64,000 nt of DNA from Yersinia rohdei ATCC 43380 (GTDB lineage Bacteria > Pseudomonadota > Gammaproteobacteria > Enterobacterales > Enterobacteriaceae): the NCBI RefSeq assembly GCF_000173775.1, contig NZ_ACCD01000001.1, forward strand, positions 372,001-436,000. The letters run 5' to 3'. Within the stretch, counting starts at the first letter, position 1. Each line of letters starts with the position of its first letter. Below the pieces are notes generated by a model. It was not told the DNA's origin and searched no databases. It saw only the letters and a list, made by a program, of their open reading frames with translations. Below, one piece after another: positions 37,292-47,507 of the stretch. Both the position numbers and the translations under genes were made by a program.

Positions 37292-37528
37292 GTGGAATAT
37301 ACTTACACGCGATTACTTGCCCCTTCAAATAGCCACATTAAGGTCAATGCTAATCATTATTCGATTATTATGCTGTTTAATGACCCTGACTATGAAATAT
37401 ATCGTTCTGGATTAAAAACTATTCTTCAGGTCGGCTTCTTTGCTAAATTCCCAGCGCAAATAAAAATAGTTGAACACCAAATTTTGAAGGTTGGAAAGTG
37501 GTGGTATAGGAATAACTTGCCAGGCTGA
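37292..37528 (+). CDS. Possible small protein, 78 aa
   Basis: Open frame from GTG at 37292 with AAAGGA 6 nt upstream. The product begins MEYTYTRLLAPSNSHIKVNA and is basic toward the C-terminus (KIVEHQILKVGKWWYRNN). It starts 18 bp after the terminator of candidate small RNA 2 and ends before serT. No family is recognised and composition is AT-rich; it may be a remnant or non-coding. Confidence 0.33.
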   Translation: MEYTYTRLLAPSNSHIKVNANHYSIIMLFNDPDYEIYRSGLKTILQVGFFAKFPAQIKIVEHQILKVGKWWYRNNLPG

Positions 37529-37660
37529 TGTGCAAATCCACAACAAACGCGAAAAACCCTATAAAAGAGGCAAAGGTGTAAGATTATTTGGGCCGGTATT
37601 GGGAGATTAGCAGTGAGTTTTGTAATGATTAGGTTCAGGCGGTTTTGGGAGAAGTTAAGT

Positions 37661-37748
37661 TGGCGGAGGAGGAGAGATTCGAACTCTCGAACGGTTTCCC
37701 GTCGACGGTTTTCAAGACCGTTGCCTTCAGCCACTCGGCCACCCCTCC
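37661..37748 (-). tRNA. serT: tRNA-Ser (anticodon TGA)
   Basis: 88-nt class II tRNA including an encoded CCA end. The acceptor stem pairs GGAGGGG with CTCCTCC. D-arm GGCCGAGTGGC, anticodon loop CTTGAAA with TGA, a long variable arm (CGACGGGAAACCGT) and T-arm GAGAGTTCGAATCTCTC are all complete. In E. coli serT also lies close to the yccA/tusE region. Confidence 0.97.
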
Positions 37749-38128
37749 GCAACGAGCCGAACTATAAACAGGCCCCCACCGCTTGTAAAGTCTGTTGGTG
37801 TTTGATCGGCCAAAAAGCCGCCATCCACGAGTTAAGTGCTGAATTAATCATCATCTAAGATACGCCCTGATGATTCGCTGTACAGTTTCTCTCATTGTTC
37901 TATGCCTCATATTTTTCGGGTTGCAGGTCGGTGATAACCCAATAAACCCAAGGTGTTGAGAAAACTCAATAAGTTGGCCGTGTGCTAGCAGCCAACATCC
38001 CTGCATCTTGAAAAATGACGGGAATAGCATCAATGAAAACTTGCGTGTCATAACACGGACTTATTGGGATCATGGGCAAATATTTGCTAAATTAGCCGCA
38101 GTTTTATTAATTGAATCACTGAGGTTAT
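37749..38128. other. Intergenic region between serT and tusE
   Basis: About 380 bp holding a degenerate ERIC-type repeat (37901-38026) and the tusE promoter region. The yccA gene found here in E. coli is absent. No other gene is supported. Confidence 0.45.
37901..38026. repeat. Degenerate ERIC-type repeat
   Basis: About 126 bp, the usual ERIC length of 127. The ends are degenerate (TATGCCTCA... and ...GACGGGAATA). The core has GTTGCAGGTCGG, a central palindrome-like CCAATAAACCC...CTCAATAAGTTGG, then AGCAGCCAACAT and CTGCATCTTGAAAAATGACGG, as in Yersinia ERIC copies. Confidence 0.65.
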
Positions 38129-38458
38129 ATGTTGGAGTTTGAAGGTCGGGCAATTGATACCGACGCGCAAGGGTATCTAAAAAACAGTGCGGACTGGAGT
38201 GAAGCTTTAGCCCCGATACTCGCGGAACAAGAAGGTATAACACTCACTGAACCTCATTGGGAAGTAGTGCGTTTTGTCCGTGCTTTTTATCAGGAATTCA
38301 ATACTTCACCGGCTATTCGCATGCTGGTAAAAGCTATGGCGCAGAAATATGGCGAAGAAAAAGGCAATAGCCGTTATCTATATCGCTTATTTCCTAAGGG
38401 GCCGGCAAAACAAGCCACGAAAATTGCAGGATTGCCCAAACCGGTGAAGTGCATTTAG
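38129..38458 (+). CDS. tusE: Sulfurtransferase TusE
   Basis: 109-aa DsrC-family sulfur carrier that takes persulfide sulfur from TusBCD and delivers it to MnmA for 2-thiouridine in tRNA. The acceptor cysteine is the penultimate residue (KPVKCI). Conserved features include [18 protein letters not shown] and [18 protein letters not shown]. Gene order tusE-yccX-rlmI matches E. coli. Confidence 0.95.
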   Translation: MLEFEGRAIDTDAQGYLKNSADWSEALAPILAEQEGITLTEPHWEVVRFVRAFYQEFNTSPAIRMLVKAMAQKYGEEKGNSRYLYRLFPKGPAKQATKIAGLPKPVKCI

Positions 38459-38489
38459 CGGGCGGCCTGATGCTGGCATCGTGCCCCAA

Positions 38490-38768
38490 TTAATAACGAA
38501 TTTTAAATGACTCAAACTGCGTGGGAGGATAAGGCTCGGTAAGTAGGCGCTCCACCCGCGCACCACGTGGCCCTCCTTGCTTAATCCATGCCATTAAACG
38601 TTCAACTGCCAGTTCCTCACCACAAGCGACTACTTCCACACTGCCATCGTCACAATTTCTGGCGTACCCCGTCACGCCCAGTTCCTGCGCCTGGCGTTGG
38701 GTGCTATAGCGAAAACCGACACCTTGAACAATGCCGTAAACATAGGCAGCGGTGCATACTTTGGGCAT
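38490..38768 (-). CDS. yccX: Acylphosphatase
   Basis: 92-aa acylphosphatase hydrolysing acyl-phosphate bonds. The catalytic Arg20 ([16 protein letters not shown]) and Asn38 ([14 protein letters not shown]) are intact. Located between tusE and rlmI on the opposite strand, as in E. coli. Confidence 0.95.
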   Translation of the reverse strand: MPKVCTAAYVYGIVQGVGFRYSTQRQAQELGVTGYARNCDDGSVEVVACGEELAVERLMAWIKQGGPRGARVERLLTEPYPPTQFESFKIRY

Positions 38769-38858
38769 ATTGACTCCTTATCTACGTGATAATTTGCATT
38801 TTGCAGCTCATACTCCGACAATACCGCTCTTTTTTACCTAGCTGGCAGCCACCTAATT

Positions 38859-40049
38859 ATGACCGTACGCCTGATTCTTGCCAAAGGACGTGAAAAATCC
38901 TTGCTTCGTCGCCATCCGTGGATTTTCTCTGGAGCGGTTCAACGCATTGAAGGCAATGCGCTTCCCGGTGAAACCATTGATATTCTTGATAGCCAGGGAA
39001 AATGGCTGGCCCGTGCCGCCTATTCGCCGGAGTCGCAAATTCTGGCACGAGTCTGGACATTCCAACAAGATGAAGTTATCGATACTGAATTCTTTGTTAA
39101 TCGCCTACAACGCGCTCAAAGCTGGCGGGATTGGTTGGCACAGCGTGATGGGCTGAATGGTTATCGCCTGATTGCTGGCGAATCTGACGGCCTGCCGGGC
39201 ATCACCATCGACCGTTTCCAGAACTTCCTGGTGCTGCAACTGCTGTCGGCAGGTGCCGAATATCAACGTGCGGCGCTGGTCAGCGCATTACAGCAATGCT
39301 ATCCAGAATGTTCTATTTATGACCGTTCTGATGTTTCGGTACGTAAAAAAGAAGGTTTACCGCTAACCCAAGGTACCGTCTGTGGCGATGTTCCTCCAGA
39401 CCTGCTGCCTATCACTGAACATGGTATGCAATTGCTGGTGGATATTCAGCAAGGCCATAAAACCGGCTTTTATTTAGACCAGCGAGACAGCCGCCTTGCC
39501 GCGCGTAATTATGCCGACGGCCGCCGCGTGCTGAACTGTTTCTCTTATACTGGCGCTTTTGCTGTCGCCGCATTGATGGGCAATTGCCAGCAAGTTATCA
39601 GTGTTGATACTTCACAATCCGTGTTGGATATTGCGAAACAGAATATTGAACTCAATCAGTTAGACTTGAGCAAAGCCGAGTTTGTTCGTGATGATGTGTT
39701 CCAATTGCTGCGGAGTTATCGTGCGCAAGGGGAGAAATTTGACATGATTATCATGGACCCACCGAAATTTGTGGAAAACAAAAGTCAATTAGCCAGTGCT
39801 TGCCGTGGTTATAAAGATATCAACATGTTAGCGATACAGCTTTTGCGCCCAGGTGGGATCTTATTAAGTTTCTCTTGCTCTGGTTTAATGCCTACAGATT
39901 TATTCCAGAAAATTTTGGCTGATGCTGCGTTAGATGCAGGCCATGATATACAATTTATAGAACAGTTCCGTCAGGCAGCGGATCACCCTGTAATCGCGAC
40001 ATATCCAGAAGGTTTATACCTGAAAGGATTTGCGTGTCGGATAATGTAA
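38859..40049 (+). CDS. rlmI: 23S rRNA m5C1962 methyltransferase RlmI
   Basis: 396-aa class I methyltransferase. An N-terminal PUA domain (about 1-75, [21 protein letters not shown]) is followed by an EEHEE domain and the Rossmann methyltransferase domain with SAM motif [16 protein letters not shown], the acidic SVDTSQ, and catalytic motifs IIMDPPKF and LLSFSCSG (Cys). Divergent from yccX. Confidence 0.95.
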   Translation: MTVRLILAKGREKSLLRRHPWIFSGAVQRIEGNALPGETIDILDSQGKWLARAAYSPESQILARVWTFQQDEVIDTEFFVNRLQRAQSWRDWLAQRDGLNGYRLIAGESDGLPGITIDRFQNFLVLQLLSAGAEYQRAALVSALQQCYPECSIYDRSDVSVRKKEGLPLTQGTVCGDVPPDLLPITEHGMQLLVDIQQGHKTGFYLDQRDSRLAARNYADGRRVLNCFSYTGAFAVAALMGNCQQVISVDTSQSVLDIAKQNIELNQLDLSKAEFVRDDVFQLLRSYRAQGEKFDMIIMDPPKFVENKSQLASACRGYKDINMLAIQLLRPGGILLSFSCSGLMPTDLFQKILADAALDAGHDIQFIEQFRQAADHPVIATYPEGLYLKGFACRIM

Positions 40050-40110
40050 CTTGAAATGCCCGGCACTGCCCTCATATACAAAGCAGTGTAATGTTTCTCC
40101 GGAGGTTATC

Positions 40111-40428
40111 ATGATCGCCAGCAAATTCGGTATTGGGCAGCAGGTTCGCCATAGCTTACACGGCTATTTGGGTGTGGTGATTGATATTGATCCCGAATAT
40201 TCTCTTGAGCCACCGCAACCTGATGAAGTCGCAAATAACGATACTTTGCGCTCATCTCCTTGGTATCACGTGGTCATTGAGGATGAAGAGGGGCAACCGG
40301 TACATACCTATCTGGCTGAAGCACAACTCACTTATGAAGATATGGATGCGCATCCAGAACAACCTTCATTAGATGAGCTGGCCGCCTCTATTCGCCATCA
40401 GCTACAGGCTCCGCGCCTGCGTAACTAA
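40111..40428 (+). CDS. hspQ: Heat shock protein HspQ
   Basis: 105-aa hemimethylated-DNA-binding/HspQ family protein, a Lon specificity enhancer in Yersinia and E. coli. The sequence [31 protein letters not shown] is typical. The frame runs 20 codons upstream, but the ATG at 40111 has GGAGGT just before it and gives the family length. It follows rlmI and is closed by a strong terminator. Confidence 0.94.
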   Translation: MIASKFGIGQQVRHSLHGYLGVVIDIDPEYSLEPPQPDEVANNDTLRSSPWYHVVIEDEEGQPVHTYLAEAQLTYEDMDAHPEQPSLDELAASIRHQLQAPRLRN

Positions 40429-40443
40429 ATCTTGAGACTCGAT

Positions 40444-40472
40444 AAAACCCGGCTCATTCTGCCGGGTTTTTT
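40444..40472 (+). terminator. Intrinsic terminator of hspQ
   Basis: 10-bp stem AAAACCCGGC / GCCGGGTTTT with a 7-nt loop, extending into six T. Confidence 0.88.
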
Positions 40473-40506
40473 ATCACTCAGATAACATCCGCAGTGGCGA
40501 TAAAAG

Positions 40507-40923
40507 TTACTCTTTTTCTAATCCCAGCCGTGGGATCTCAATTTTTGGACAGCGGTCCATAACGACTTTTAACCCTGCATCCGCCGACAATGTTGCTGCC
40601 AATTCATTTATGACACCAATTTGTAGCCACAAAACCTTAGCGCCAATAGCAATGGCATCCTGTGCAACGCCATATGCGGCCTCGGCATTTCGGAATACAT
40701 CCACCATATCTATTGGATGCGGAATATCAGCTAACTCAGCATAACCCTGCTGACCCAGCAACATTTTTCCCGCCAGTTTAGGGCTGACAGGTGTCACCTG
40801 ATAACCTTGTTGTAGCAGATACTCCATGACGCGATAGCTAGGCCGCGATGGATTATCACTCGCCCCCACCAAAGCAATGGTTTTGACCTGTTGAAGAATG
40901 TCAGCAATGTCTTTATCGTGCAT
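40507..40923 (-). CDS. yccU: CoA-binding protein YccU
   Basis: 138-aa protein with a single CoA-binding Rossmann domain (KTIALVGASDNPSRPSYRVMEYLLQQGYQVTPVSPK), of the CoA_binding_2 family. No enzymatic activity is established. The order hspQ-yccU-yccT matches E. coli. Confidence 0.92.
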   Translation of the reverse strand: MHDKDIADILQQVKTIALVGASDNPSRPSYRVMEYLLQQGYQVTPVSPKLAGKMLLGQQGYAELADIPHPIDMVDVFRNAEAAYGVAQDAIAIGAKVLWLQIGVINELAATLSADAGLKVVMDRCPKIEIPRLGLEKE

Positions 40924-41239
40924 TTTTCAGTTCCTCTGATGCGCTAAAAAAATACTCCAGTCCATGTACATCCAGATGGATTTACAAATATTAGGCGACT
41001 TCCTCAGTCTGCATCATGCTAAAAACAATAATAAATGCCACCCAATTGATTTGCTTTAATAGATAGAGCAGTAATAACTGTTAGATTATCGTGTTTATCT
41101 TTAGAATTCATCAGGATAAAACCAGCACATTTATACTGAATATTTCAAAACGTAAATAAATATGGGCAACTAGAAAAATTTTGACACATAATCTAGCTGA
41201 TCTGACAATATCAGCAGATCTCATCCTCAGGAGTAGCAC
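40924..41239. other. Intergenic region yccU-csgI
   Basis: About 315 bp between divergent yccU and csgI, AT-rich, without a visible gene, repeat or terminator. It should hold both promoters. Confidence 0.4.
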
Positions 41240-41923
41240 ATGAAATTTGGTCTGGTGGTCGCAGGGATTTTGGCCGTTTGCTGTAGTGCCTCAGCTCTAG
41301 CCACGACCTTAAAACTCGCGCCGGAAATTGACTTGTTAGTCGTCGATGGAAAAAACATGTCGGGTTCCTTGCTAAAAGGCGCAGATAGCTTGGAGTTAAA
41401 CAGTGGTCAGCATCAAATTCTGTTTAAGGTCACAAAAACCCTGCCGACCGACCCAAAAGTATTGTATTCATCCCCGGCGTTAGTCGTAGTATTTAATACT
41501 CGGAATGTTCGCTCAGTGGCAATAAAATTACCACTGATTGATACCGAACGTGATGGCAATAAATTCACTAAAAACCCGGTATATCAACTGATTGGTGATA
41601 ATGGCCGCCCGCTAAATGTTCGCCATGACATCTTGCATCAAGATACTCTCAAGACTGCCGCATCACTTGAAACTGCAATGGCAACCTATAATGTTGGAAA
41701 ATACAGCGCCTCCGTCCCCTCTTTTGCCACCATCCCGCCCTCGCAGGTAAGTGCGGTACCAGGAACTACAATTGCAGTGGCCGGCACCAATACCCCGCAA
41801 AAAAACACCGATTTACAAGGTGAGAATGTTGCTGAACAAATGTTGCAATACTGGTACCTGCAAGCAGACCAAGAAACTCAGCAACGTTTCCTATTATGGG
41901 CAAAAAAACAGCCCGCTAAATAG
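41240..41923 (+). CDS. csgI: DUF2057 family periplasmic protein (CsgI/YccT)
   Basis: 227-aa protein with signal peptide [21 protein letters not shown] and the DUF2057 (UPF0319) domain ([39 protein letters not shown]). The E. coli homologue YccT was renamed CsgI as an inhibitor of curli assembly. A low-complexity Ala/Thr/Pro segment (about 155-190) precedes the C-terminal region. It lies between yccU and mgsA as in E. coli. The specific role in this organism is not shown. Confidence 0.87.
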   Translation: MKFGLVVAGILAVCCSASALATTLKLAPEIDLLVVDGKNMSGSLLKGADSLELNSGQHQILFKVTKTLPTDPKVLYSSPALVVVFNTRNVRSVAIKLPLIDTERDGNKFTKNPVYQLIGDNGRPLNVRHDILHQDTLKTAASLETAMATYNVGKYSASVPSFATIPPSQVSAVPGTTIAVAGTNTPQKNTDLQGENVAEQMLQYWYLQADQETQQRFLLWAKKQPAK

Positions 41924-42059
41924 CCTGGCGACATTAAGGTCGTTCTTAAACATCAGGTTATGCTAGTTTCCTCGCATTTCTTTGCGTTATCACTATGCAC
42001 AAAATTACCATTTCAGTAATCTGTCAGTAAATCGTTGGCACTTATTGAAGGATATGTTG

Positions 42060-42518
42060 ATGGAACTCACTACCCGCACCATTGCGGCGCGTAAGCACAT
42101 TGCTCTGGTTTCTCACGACCACTGCAAAAAATCACTGCTCGAATGGGTGATGGAGAACAAAGACCTGTTGTCGCAGCACGAGCTTTATGCCACCGGCACA
42201 ACAGGGAACCTGGTACAGAAAGCGACAGGAATTGATGTCCATTGTTTGCTCAGCGGCCCAATGGGCGGTGATCAGGAAGTGGGTGCGCTAATATCAGAGA
42301 AGAAAATTGATATTCTGATTTTCTTCTGGGATCCACTCAATGCCGTCCCACATGACCCTGATGTAAAAGCCCTGTTACGTCTGGCTACCGTATGGAATAT
42401 TCCGGTAGCGACTAACCGCTCTACCGCAGACTTCTTAATTGATTCCCGCTTATTTAGTGATGAAGTCACCATCGCTATCCCTGATTACGATCACTATCTA
42501 AAGCAACGACTGAAATAA
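42060..42518 (+). CDS. mgsA: Methylglyoxal synthase
   Basis: 152-aa enzyme, the E. coli length, converting dihydroxyacetone phosphate to methylglyoxal and phosphate. Catalytic Asp71 (GGDQEVG) and His98 (AVPHDPD) are in place, with phosphate-binding TGTTGN at 46-50. The frame extends 26 codons upstream, but GAAGGA precedes the ATG at 42060 and gives the family N-terminus. Confidence 0.96.
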   Translation: MELTTRTIAARKHIALVSHDHCKKSLLEWVMENKDLLSQHELYATGTTGNLVQKATGIDVHCLLSGPMGGDQEVGALISEKKIDILIFFWDPLNAVPHDPDVKALLRLATVWNIPVATNRSTADFLIDSRLFSDEVTIAIPDYDHYLKQRLK

Positions 42519-42520
42519 GC

Positions 42521-42553
42521 ATTAAGCCCGGTGCGATAACCGCCGGGCTTAAT
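42521..42553. terminator. Hairpin between convergent mgsA and helD
   Basis: 11-bp perfect stem ATTAAGCCCGG / CCGGGCTTAAT with an 11-nt loop, just after the mgsA stop. No T-run beyond the stem; probably a shared terminator. Confidence 0.6.
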
Positions 42554-42565
42554 GATTGATAGGCT

Positions 42566-42613
42566 AGGGTTTGTTTTGGTTAAGGTTTGTTTTGATTAAG
42601 GTTTGTTTTGATT
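42566..42613. repeat. Tandem 16-bp repeat at the helD 3' end
   Basis: Three adjacent 16-bp units, the last two identical (AAGGTTTGTTTTGATT) and the first with two changes. A partial fourth unit continues into the last helD codons, so the array seems to have grown from the sequence around the helD stop. Confidence 0.75.
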
Positions 42614-44666
42614 AAGGTTTACGTTGGGTTGCGACCCCTAACTCACTCAATTGGCTTACAAAAACAGACGGATTTTCCGGGTCTTGCAGTAGCCATACTT
42701 GATGTTTTGCACGAGTCATCGCGACATAAAGCAAACGCCGCTCTTCTGCATCGGGGAAATCCTCTGGGGCTGGTAGCAGCACATCCTCCAAAATTGACTC
42801 CCGCGCCACTGCCGGAAAACCATCATTCCCTTCATGCAAACCCACAATAATGACATAGTCAGCCTGCTGCCCTTTACTGGCATGAATCGTCATAAAATCA
42901 ATGTGTAACTTTGGCCAACGCGTTGCTGCTTTTTGTAACAGCTCTGGTCGTAAATGATGATAGCGCGCCAAAATAAGGATGTGTTCATCATCTTTAACAA
43001 AACCACTGAGCTTGTCCAACAGGGCTTCAAGCTGTTCATTTGGCAAGATAATAACCGACTTTTTATTCCCTTTACTCAAGCTATTCAGCGGTTTTTTCAA
43101 TTGATATGGATTCTGCTGAATAAATCGGTTTGCTATATCACCAATGCTGCTATTAAAACGATAAGTGGTATCCAGCGCGCATTCCGCGCCCTCACCAAAG
43201 TGTTGGTTAAAGGCGGTGGTGAGCGAAAGCTCTGCACCACTAAAACGATAAATGGCCTGCCAATCATCACCGACAGCAAAGAGGCAAGTTTGCTTATTTT
43301 GTTTCCGCAACGCGGTCAGTAACATGGCGCGTTGTGGTGAAATGTCTTGAAACTCATCGACTAATATATGCTTCCAGGGGCTGACAAAACGCCCTTTATC
43401 CAGCAAGTTAACCGCCTGATGGATAAGGCCGGAGAAATCAACCGCCCCCTCTTCTTTCAGGGCTGCTTTCCATGCTTTTAGTAATGGTGCCATTAGACGT
43501 ATACGTTTTTGGAAGAGATCTCGAACTTCTTCATCAGCCTGCTCTATCATTTCAGCCTGACTACCACCATGCATCCGCATTAATCCTAACCAACGCTCAA
43601 GCCGCCCAGCGAGTCGGGCAGCTAGCCGTTTATCCTGCCAAAAAGCGCCTTCAGCTACTTCCCATTCAAGTTCGTCGGTTAACCATTCGCGCCATCCCTT
43701 AGCCTGCGCTTTTTTCTCGCTACACTGCTGTTGCCAATTGTTAATCAATAATGACCTTCTGGCCTGACTGTCAGATTCAAGCTTACTTATCACCGGTGTT
43801 TTGCGGCTCCCTTGCTGGATTATCTGCAATGCCAGTGCATGGAAGGTTTTGGCCTGGATATCATCTATCGCTAGCCGTTGCTTGATACGGCTATTCATTT
43901 CATCCGCTGCCTGGCGGCCAAAAGCCAGCAATAAAATCTGCTCCGGCAAGGCTTCATTGCGGCGCAATAGCCACCCCGCACGGGCAACCAACACCGAGGT
44001 TTTACCACTCCCCGCACCCGCCAGCACCAATACCGCATCCTCGCCGTTGACCACAGCTTGACTTTGCGATTCATTCAAGGGCGAAATTTCTACACTCTGG
44101 AAGAAAGCTTGATGCTCTGCCAACATGCGCTGAGTCCACTGCTGATTACGCTGCTCGACACTGCGATTGCCCTGCTGCAACCAGCGCAGACAGAGCGCAT
44201 AATCAGCACGACAAGACTCAAACTCAGTTAACCGCTGAACCGGCATCGGCAGTGATGCGAAAGCTTCATGGATAGCGGCTTGCACCTGACCTAACTCACT
44301 GCGTTTAAACCATTTATCCTGCTGCTCAATTCGTTTAATTGCTTCAACTTGTTTATGCAAAACATCAGCACAAACCAGGGCCATCTCCTCACTCCATTGT
44401 TGCCAGATGCCCAGCAAGTGATGATAAAAACGCTGAGTTTCCTGCCATTCCGTGCCATGTAAGCGCACAACTTGTTGATTTGGAAGTTCAAATTCCATCT
44501 CACCCCAAACAATTCCGCGTTTACATTGAATATTAACCAACTGGTTAAACGGAATCAGGTATTGATGTTTATCACCGCAGACTTCGATGCCAGCATTGAG
44601 TAAACGTACCCGGTTATAAGGGTGTTGAGCCAGATGTTTGCCAAAAGATGTCGCTTTAAGTTCCAT
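42612..44666 (-). CDS. helD: DNA helicase IV
   Basis: 684-aa superfamily I 3'-5' helicase (UvrD/Rep type). An N-terminal HelD-specific domain is followed by Walker A LAGAGSGKTSVLVARAGWLL near residue 217, motif II ILVDEFQDIS, motif III/IV FAVGDDWQAIYRFSGA, and C-terminal motifs TIHASKGQQADYVII and RRLLYVAMTRAKHQV. Complete relative to E. coli HelD (684 aa). Confidence 0.96.
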   Translation of the reverse strand: MELKATSFGKHLAQHPYNRVRLLNAGIEVCGDKHQYLIPFNQLVNIQCKRGIVWGEMEFELPNQQVVRLHGTEWQETQRFYHHLLGIWQQWSEEMALVCADVLHKQVEAIKRIEQQDKWFKRSELGQVQAAIHEAFASLPMPVQRLTEFESCRADYALCLRWLQQGNRSVEQRNQQWTQRMLAEHQAFFQSVEISPLNESQSQAVVNGEDAVLVLAGAGSGKTSVLVARAGWLLRRNEALPEQILLLAFGRQAADEMNSRIKQRLAIDDIQAKTFHALALQIIQQGSRKTPVISKLESDSQARRSLLINNWQQQCSEKKAQAKGWREWLTDELEWEVAEGAFWQDKRLAARLAGRLERWLGLMRMHGGSQAEMIEQADEEVRDLFQKRIRLMAPLLKAWKAALKEEGAVDFSGLIHQAVNLLDKGRFVSPWKHILVDEFQDISPQRAMLLTALRKQNKQTCLFAVGDDWQAIYRFSGAELSLTTAFNQHFGEGAECALDTTYRFNSSIGDIANRFIQQNPYQLKKPLNSLSKGNKKSVIILPNEQLEALLDKLSGFVKDDEHILILARYHHLRPELLQKAATRWPKLHIDFMTIHASKGQQADYVIIVGLHEGNDGFPAVARESILEDVLLPAPEDFPDAEERRLLYVAMTRAKHQVWLLQDPENPSVFVSQLSELGVATQRKP

Positions 44667-44859
44667 ATCTGCGCGCCATAACCCGTATTAAGTGAATTGA
44701 ATAATCTATCGGAGTGTAAATATAATAATTGAGTTTAAACAACAGGTATCAGATAGTTGACTAAAGAAACTTACCTGCATTATTCGTATAGAATATATAG
44801 CAACTGTTGTCATTCATCCGCATTGCGGTTTTTTTATTCAGCTAGGCAGATTAATTACT

Positions 44860-45312
44860 ATGCGTACTGTACTGAATATCCTTAACTTTGTTTTAGGTGG
44901 TTTTTTCACCACATTAGGCTGGCTGTTAGCCACCGTGCTCAGTGTTGTCCTGATTTTCACCTTACCATTAACTCGCTCTTGCTGGGAGATTACTAAGTTA
45001 TCATTTCTGCCATATGGTAATGAGGCGATCCATGTCAATGAATTATACCCAGAAAAAAGTAATCCTTTGTTATCCGCAGGCGGTTCTTTACTGAATATTG
45101 TCTGGTTTATTTTATTTGGTTGGTGGCTGTGTTTATCACATATCGCAACCGGGATCCTACAATGTATTACCATCATTGGTATTCCGGTCGGGATTGCCAA
45201 CTTTAAAATTGCGGCTATTGCTTTATGGCCGGTAGGTCGACGGGTCGTTTCTGTAGAAATGGCACAACAAGCCAGACTGGCTAATGCTCAGCGTCAATTT
45301 AAGCAACGCTGA
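44860..45312 (+). CDS. yccF: Inner-membrane protein YccF
   Basis: 150-aa protein with two YccF domains, each with a hydrophobic stretch (LNFVLGGFFTTLGWLLATVLSVVLIF; LLNIVWFILFGWWLCLSHIATGILQ) and the repeated IPxGIANFKIA/LTRSCWEITKLSFLPYG element. Function unknown. Divergent from helD, 23 nt upstream of yccS and probably in one operon with it. Confidence 0.92.
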   Translation: MRTVLNILNFVLGGFFTTLGWLLATVLSVVLIFTLPLTRSCWEITKLSFLPYGNEAIHVNELYPEKSNPLLSAGGSLLNIVWFILFGWWLCLSHIATGILQCITIIGIPVGIANFKIAAIALWPVGRRVVSVEMAQQARLANAQRQFKQR

Positions 45313-45335
45313 ATTTCCTGTTTTAGAGGTTTTTT

Positions 45336-47471
45336 GTGCTCACTTTCGTCACTGGTTTACGTCGTTATATCTACAACAGCAACCTGCTTTATCATGTCCG
45401 CATTTTTATTGCATTAGTAGGCGTAACGGCGGTTCCATGGTGGATTGATCAGCCCAAACTGACAATTCCCTTAACTCTCGGTGTCGTAGCCGCAGCACTT
45501 GCTGACCTTGATGACCGCCTAGCTGGGCGGTTACGTAACTTATTCATTACGCTAATTTGTTTTTTTGTCGCATCAGCCTCTATTGAACTGTTATTTCCTT
45601 ATCCTTGGTTTTTTGCCCTCGGCCTGACCTTGTCAACTTGCGGTTTTATTCTGCTGGGAGCCTTAGGCCAACGTTATGCCACAATCGCCTTTGGCGCATT
45701 ACTCATTGCCATCTACACCATGCTGGGCACCTCGATGTACCACATCTGGTACCAGCAACCCCTGTTACTGATACTGGGGGCGGTTTGGTATAACCTCCTG
45801 ACTTTATGTGGGCATCTTATTTTTCCTATTCGCCCCTTACAGGACAACCTGGCGCGTTGTTATCAGCAGCTAGCTCATTATTTGGAAGCAAAAGCCAATC
45901 TATTCGATCCTGACATTGAATCTGATGTTGATCAGCCGCTTATCGATGTAGCAATGGCTAACGGTACATTATTGGCAACATTGAATCAGACCCGAATATC
46001 GCTCGTTTCTCGCCTGAAAGGTGACCGAGGTCAGCGCGAAACCAGGCGAACCCTTCATTATTATTTCGTGGCACAAGATATTCATGAGCGCGCCAGTTCA
46101 TCACATGTTCAATATCAGTTACTTCGGGAGAAATTCCGCTATAGCGATGTTTTATTTCGCTTTCAGCGCCTGCTCAGCATGCAGGCCCGAGCTTGCACAC
46201 AGCTATCCCAATCTATTTTAATGCGCCAAAAGTATCAGCACGACCCTCGGTTCGAACGGGCATTTACATTTATAAATGCCGCGCTAGCCAGGGAACTGGC
46301 GCAAAATGAAAATGTGCCGCAAGTAAAAGCACTTTCACTGTTACTGAAAAATCTACGCGCCATTGATGCACAACTCGCGGGGATTGAATCAGAACAGGTA
46401 TTAGCTGAAGGCCCACAACCTGAAAGTCGTTTGTCAGATGACCGCCTCACCGGATGGAGTGACATTAAGCTGCGTATTAGCCGCCATCTCACTCCGCAAT
46501 CGGCCCTGTTTCGTCATGCAGTTCGTATGTCTGTTGTGCTTTGTGTCGGTTATGCATTCATTCAATTTACCGGCATGCGCCACGGCTACTGGATCCTGCT
46601 GACCAGCCTTTTTGTCTGCCAACCCAACTACAACGCAACACGGAGCCGCCTTACGCGGCGGATTATTGGCACCCTTGCCGGCGTGCTTATCGGACTTCCC
46701 ATCCTTTATTTTGTGCCCTCCATTGAGGGGCAATTAATCCTGATAGTCATTAGTGGGGTGCTATTTTTTGCTTTCCGCAATGTCCAGTATGCGCATGCAA
46801 CCATGTTCATTACATTGCTGGTTTTATTATGTTTTAACCTATTAGGGGAAGGGTTCGAAGTTGCCGCGCCGCGCGTGTTTGATACCTTGCTCGGTTGTGC
46901 TATTGCTTGGGTTGCCGTGAGTTTTATCTGGCCAGACTGGAAGTTCCGTCATCTCCCAGCCGTGGTTCATAAAACACTTAATGCGAACTGCCGTTATCTC
47001 GATGCAATTTTAGTGCAATACCATCAAGGGAAAGACAATAGCTTGCCCTATCGTATCGCCCGCCGTGATGCACATAATTGTGATGCTGAGCTGGCGTCAG
47101 TTATTTCCAATATGTCTGCTGAGCCCAAGAGCGATAAAGCCACTCATGACGCCGCATTTCGCTTACTCTGCTTAAATCACACGATGCTGAGCTATATATC
47201 GGCTTTGGGCGCGCATCGCGAAAAACTGAGTAACACCGCCACACTGAATTTACTCAACGACGCGATTTGTTATATCGAAGGCTCATTAGAGCAAACCCCA
47301 CCCGACCACAGCCAAATGACTCAAGTATTAACCGGTTTATCTACCCGGTTACAGAGTTCACATCCTGAGCCGGAAAGCATCGACCAATTAGTTTTGCAAC
47401 AAATTGGCTTATTGCTCGAACTATTACCTGAGATTAGCGAACTCAATAAACGTATCGGCCAGACCAGCTAG
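45336..47471 (+). CDS. yccS: YccS/YhfK family (FUSC-like) inner-membrane protein
   Basis: 711-aa putative transporter of the aromatic acid exporter (FUSC) superfamily. Two blocks of membrane helices (about 18-145 and 390-525) are each followed by a cytoplasmic helical domain. Conserved GYWILLTSLFVCQPNYNATRSRLTRRIIGT near residue 415 is the family signature. Start GTG at 45336 with AGAGG upstream. Function not established. Confidence 0.92.
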   Translation: MLTFVTGLRRYIYNSNLLYHVRIFIALVGVTAVPWWIDQPKLTIPLTLGVVAAALADLDDRLAGRLRNLFITLICFFVASASIELLFPYPWFFALGLTLSTCGFILLGALGQRYATIAFGALLIAIYTMLGTSMYHIWYQQPLLLILGAVWYNLLTLCGHLIFPIRPLQDNLARCYQQLAHYLEAKANLFDPDIESDVDQPLIDVAMANGTLLATLNQTRISLVSRLKGDRGQRETRRTLHYYFVAQDIHERASSSHVQYQLLREKFRYSDVLFRFQRLLSMQARACTQLSQSILMRQKYQHDPRFERAFTFINAALARELAQNENVPQVKALSLLLKNLRAIDAQLAGIESEQVLAEGPQPESRLSDDRLTGWSDIKLRISRHLTPQSALFRHAVRMSVVLCVGYAFIQFTGMRHGYWILLTSLFVCQPNYNATRSRLTRRIIGTLAGVLIGLPILYFVPSIEGQLILIVISGVLFFAFRNVQYAHATMFITLLVLLCFNLLGEGFEVAAPRVFDTLLGCAIAWVAVSFIWPDWKFRHLPAVVHKTLNANCRYLDAILVQYHQGKDNSLPYRIARRDAHNCDAELASVISNMSAEPKSDKATHDAAFRLLCLNHTMLSYISALGAHREKLSNTATLNLLNDAICYIEGSLEQTPPDHSQMTQVLTGLSTRLQSSHPEPESIDQLVLQQIGLLLELLPEISELNKRIGQTS

Positions 47472-47507
47472 CTGAACCTCGGGCCCATATCTTTCTGTGG
47501 CCCGTCG

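Noticed and set aside
37426-37752. 108-codon minus-strand frame
   Set aside because: Runs through the complete serT tRNA gene.
44838-45200. 120-codon minus-strand frame inside yccF
   Set aside because: Shadow of yccF, which has the full family sequence.
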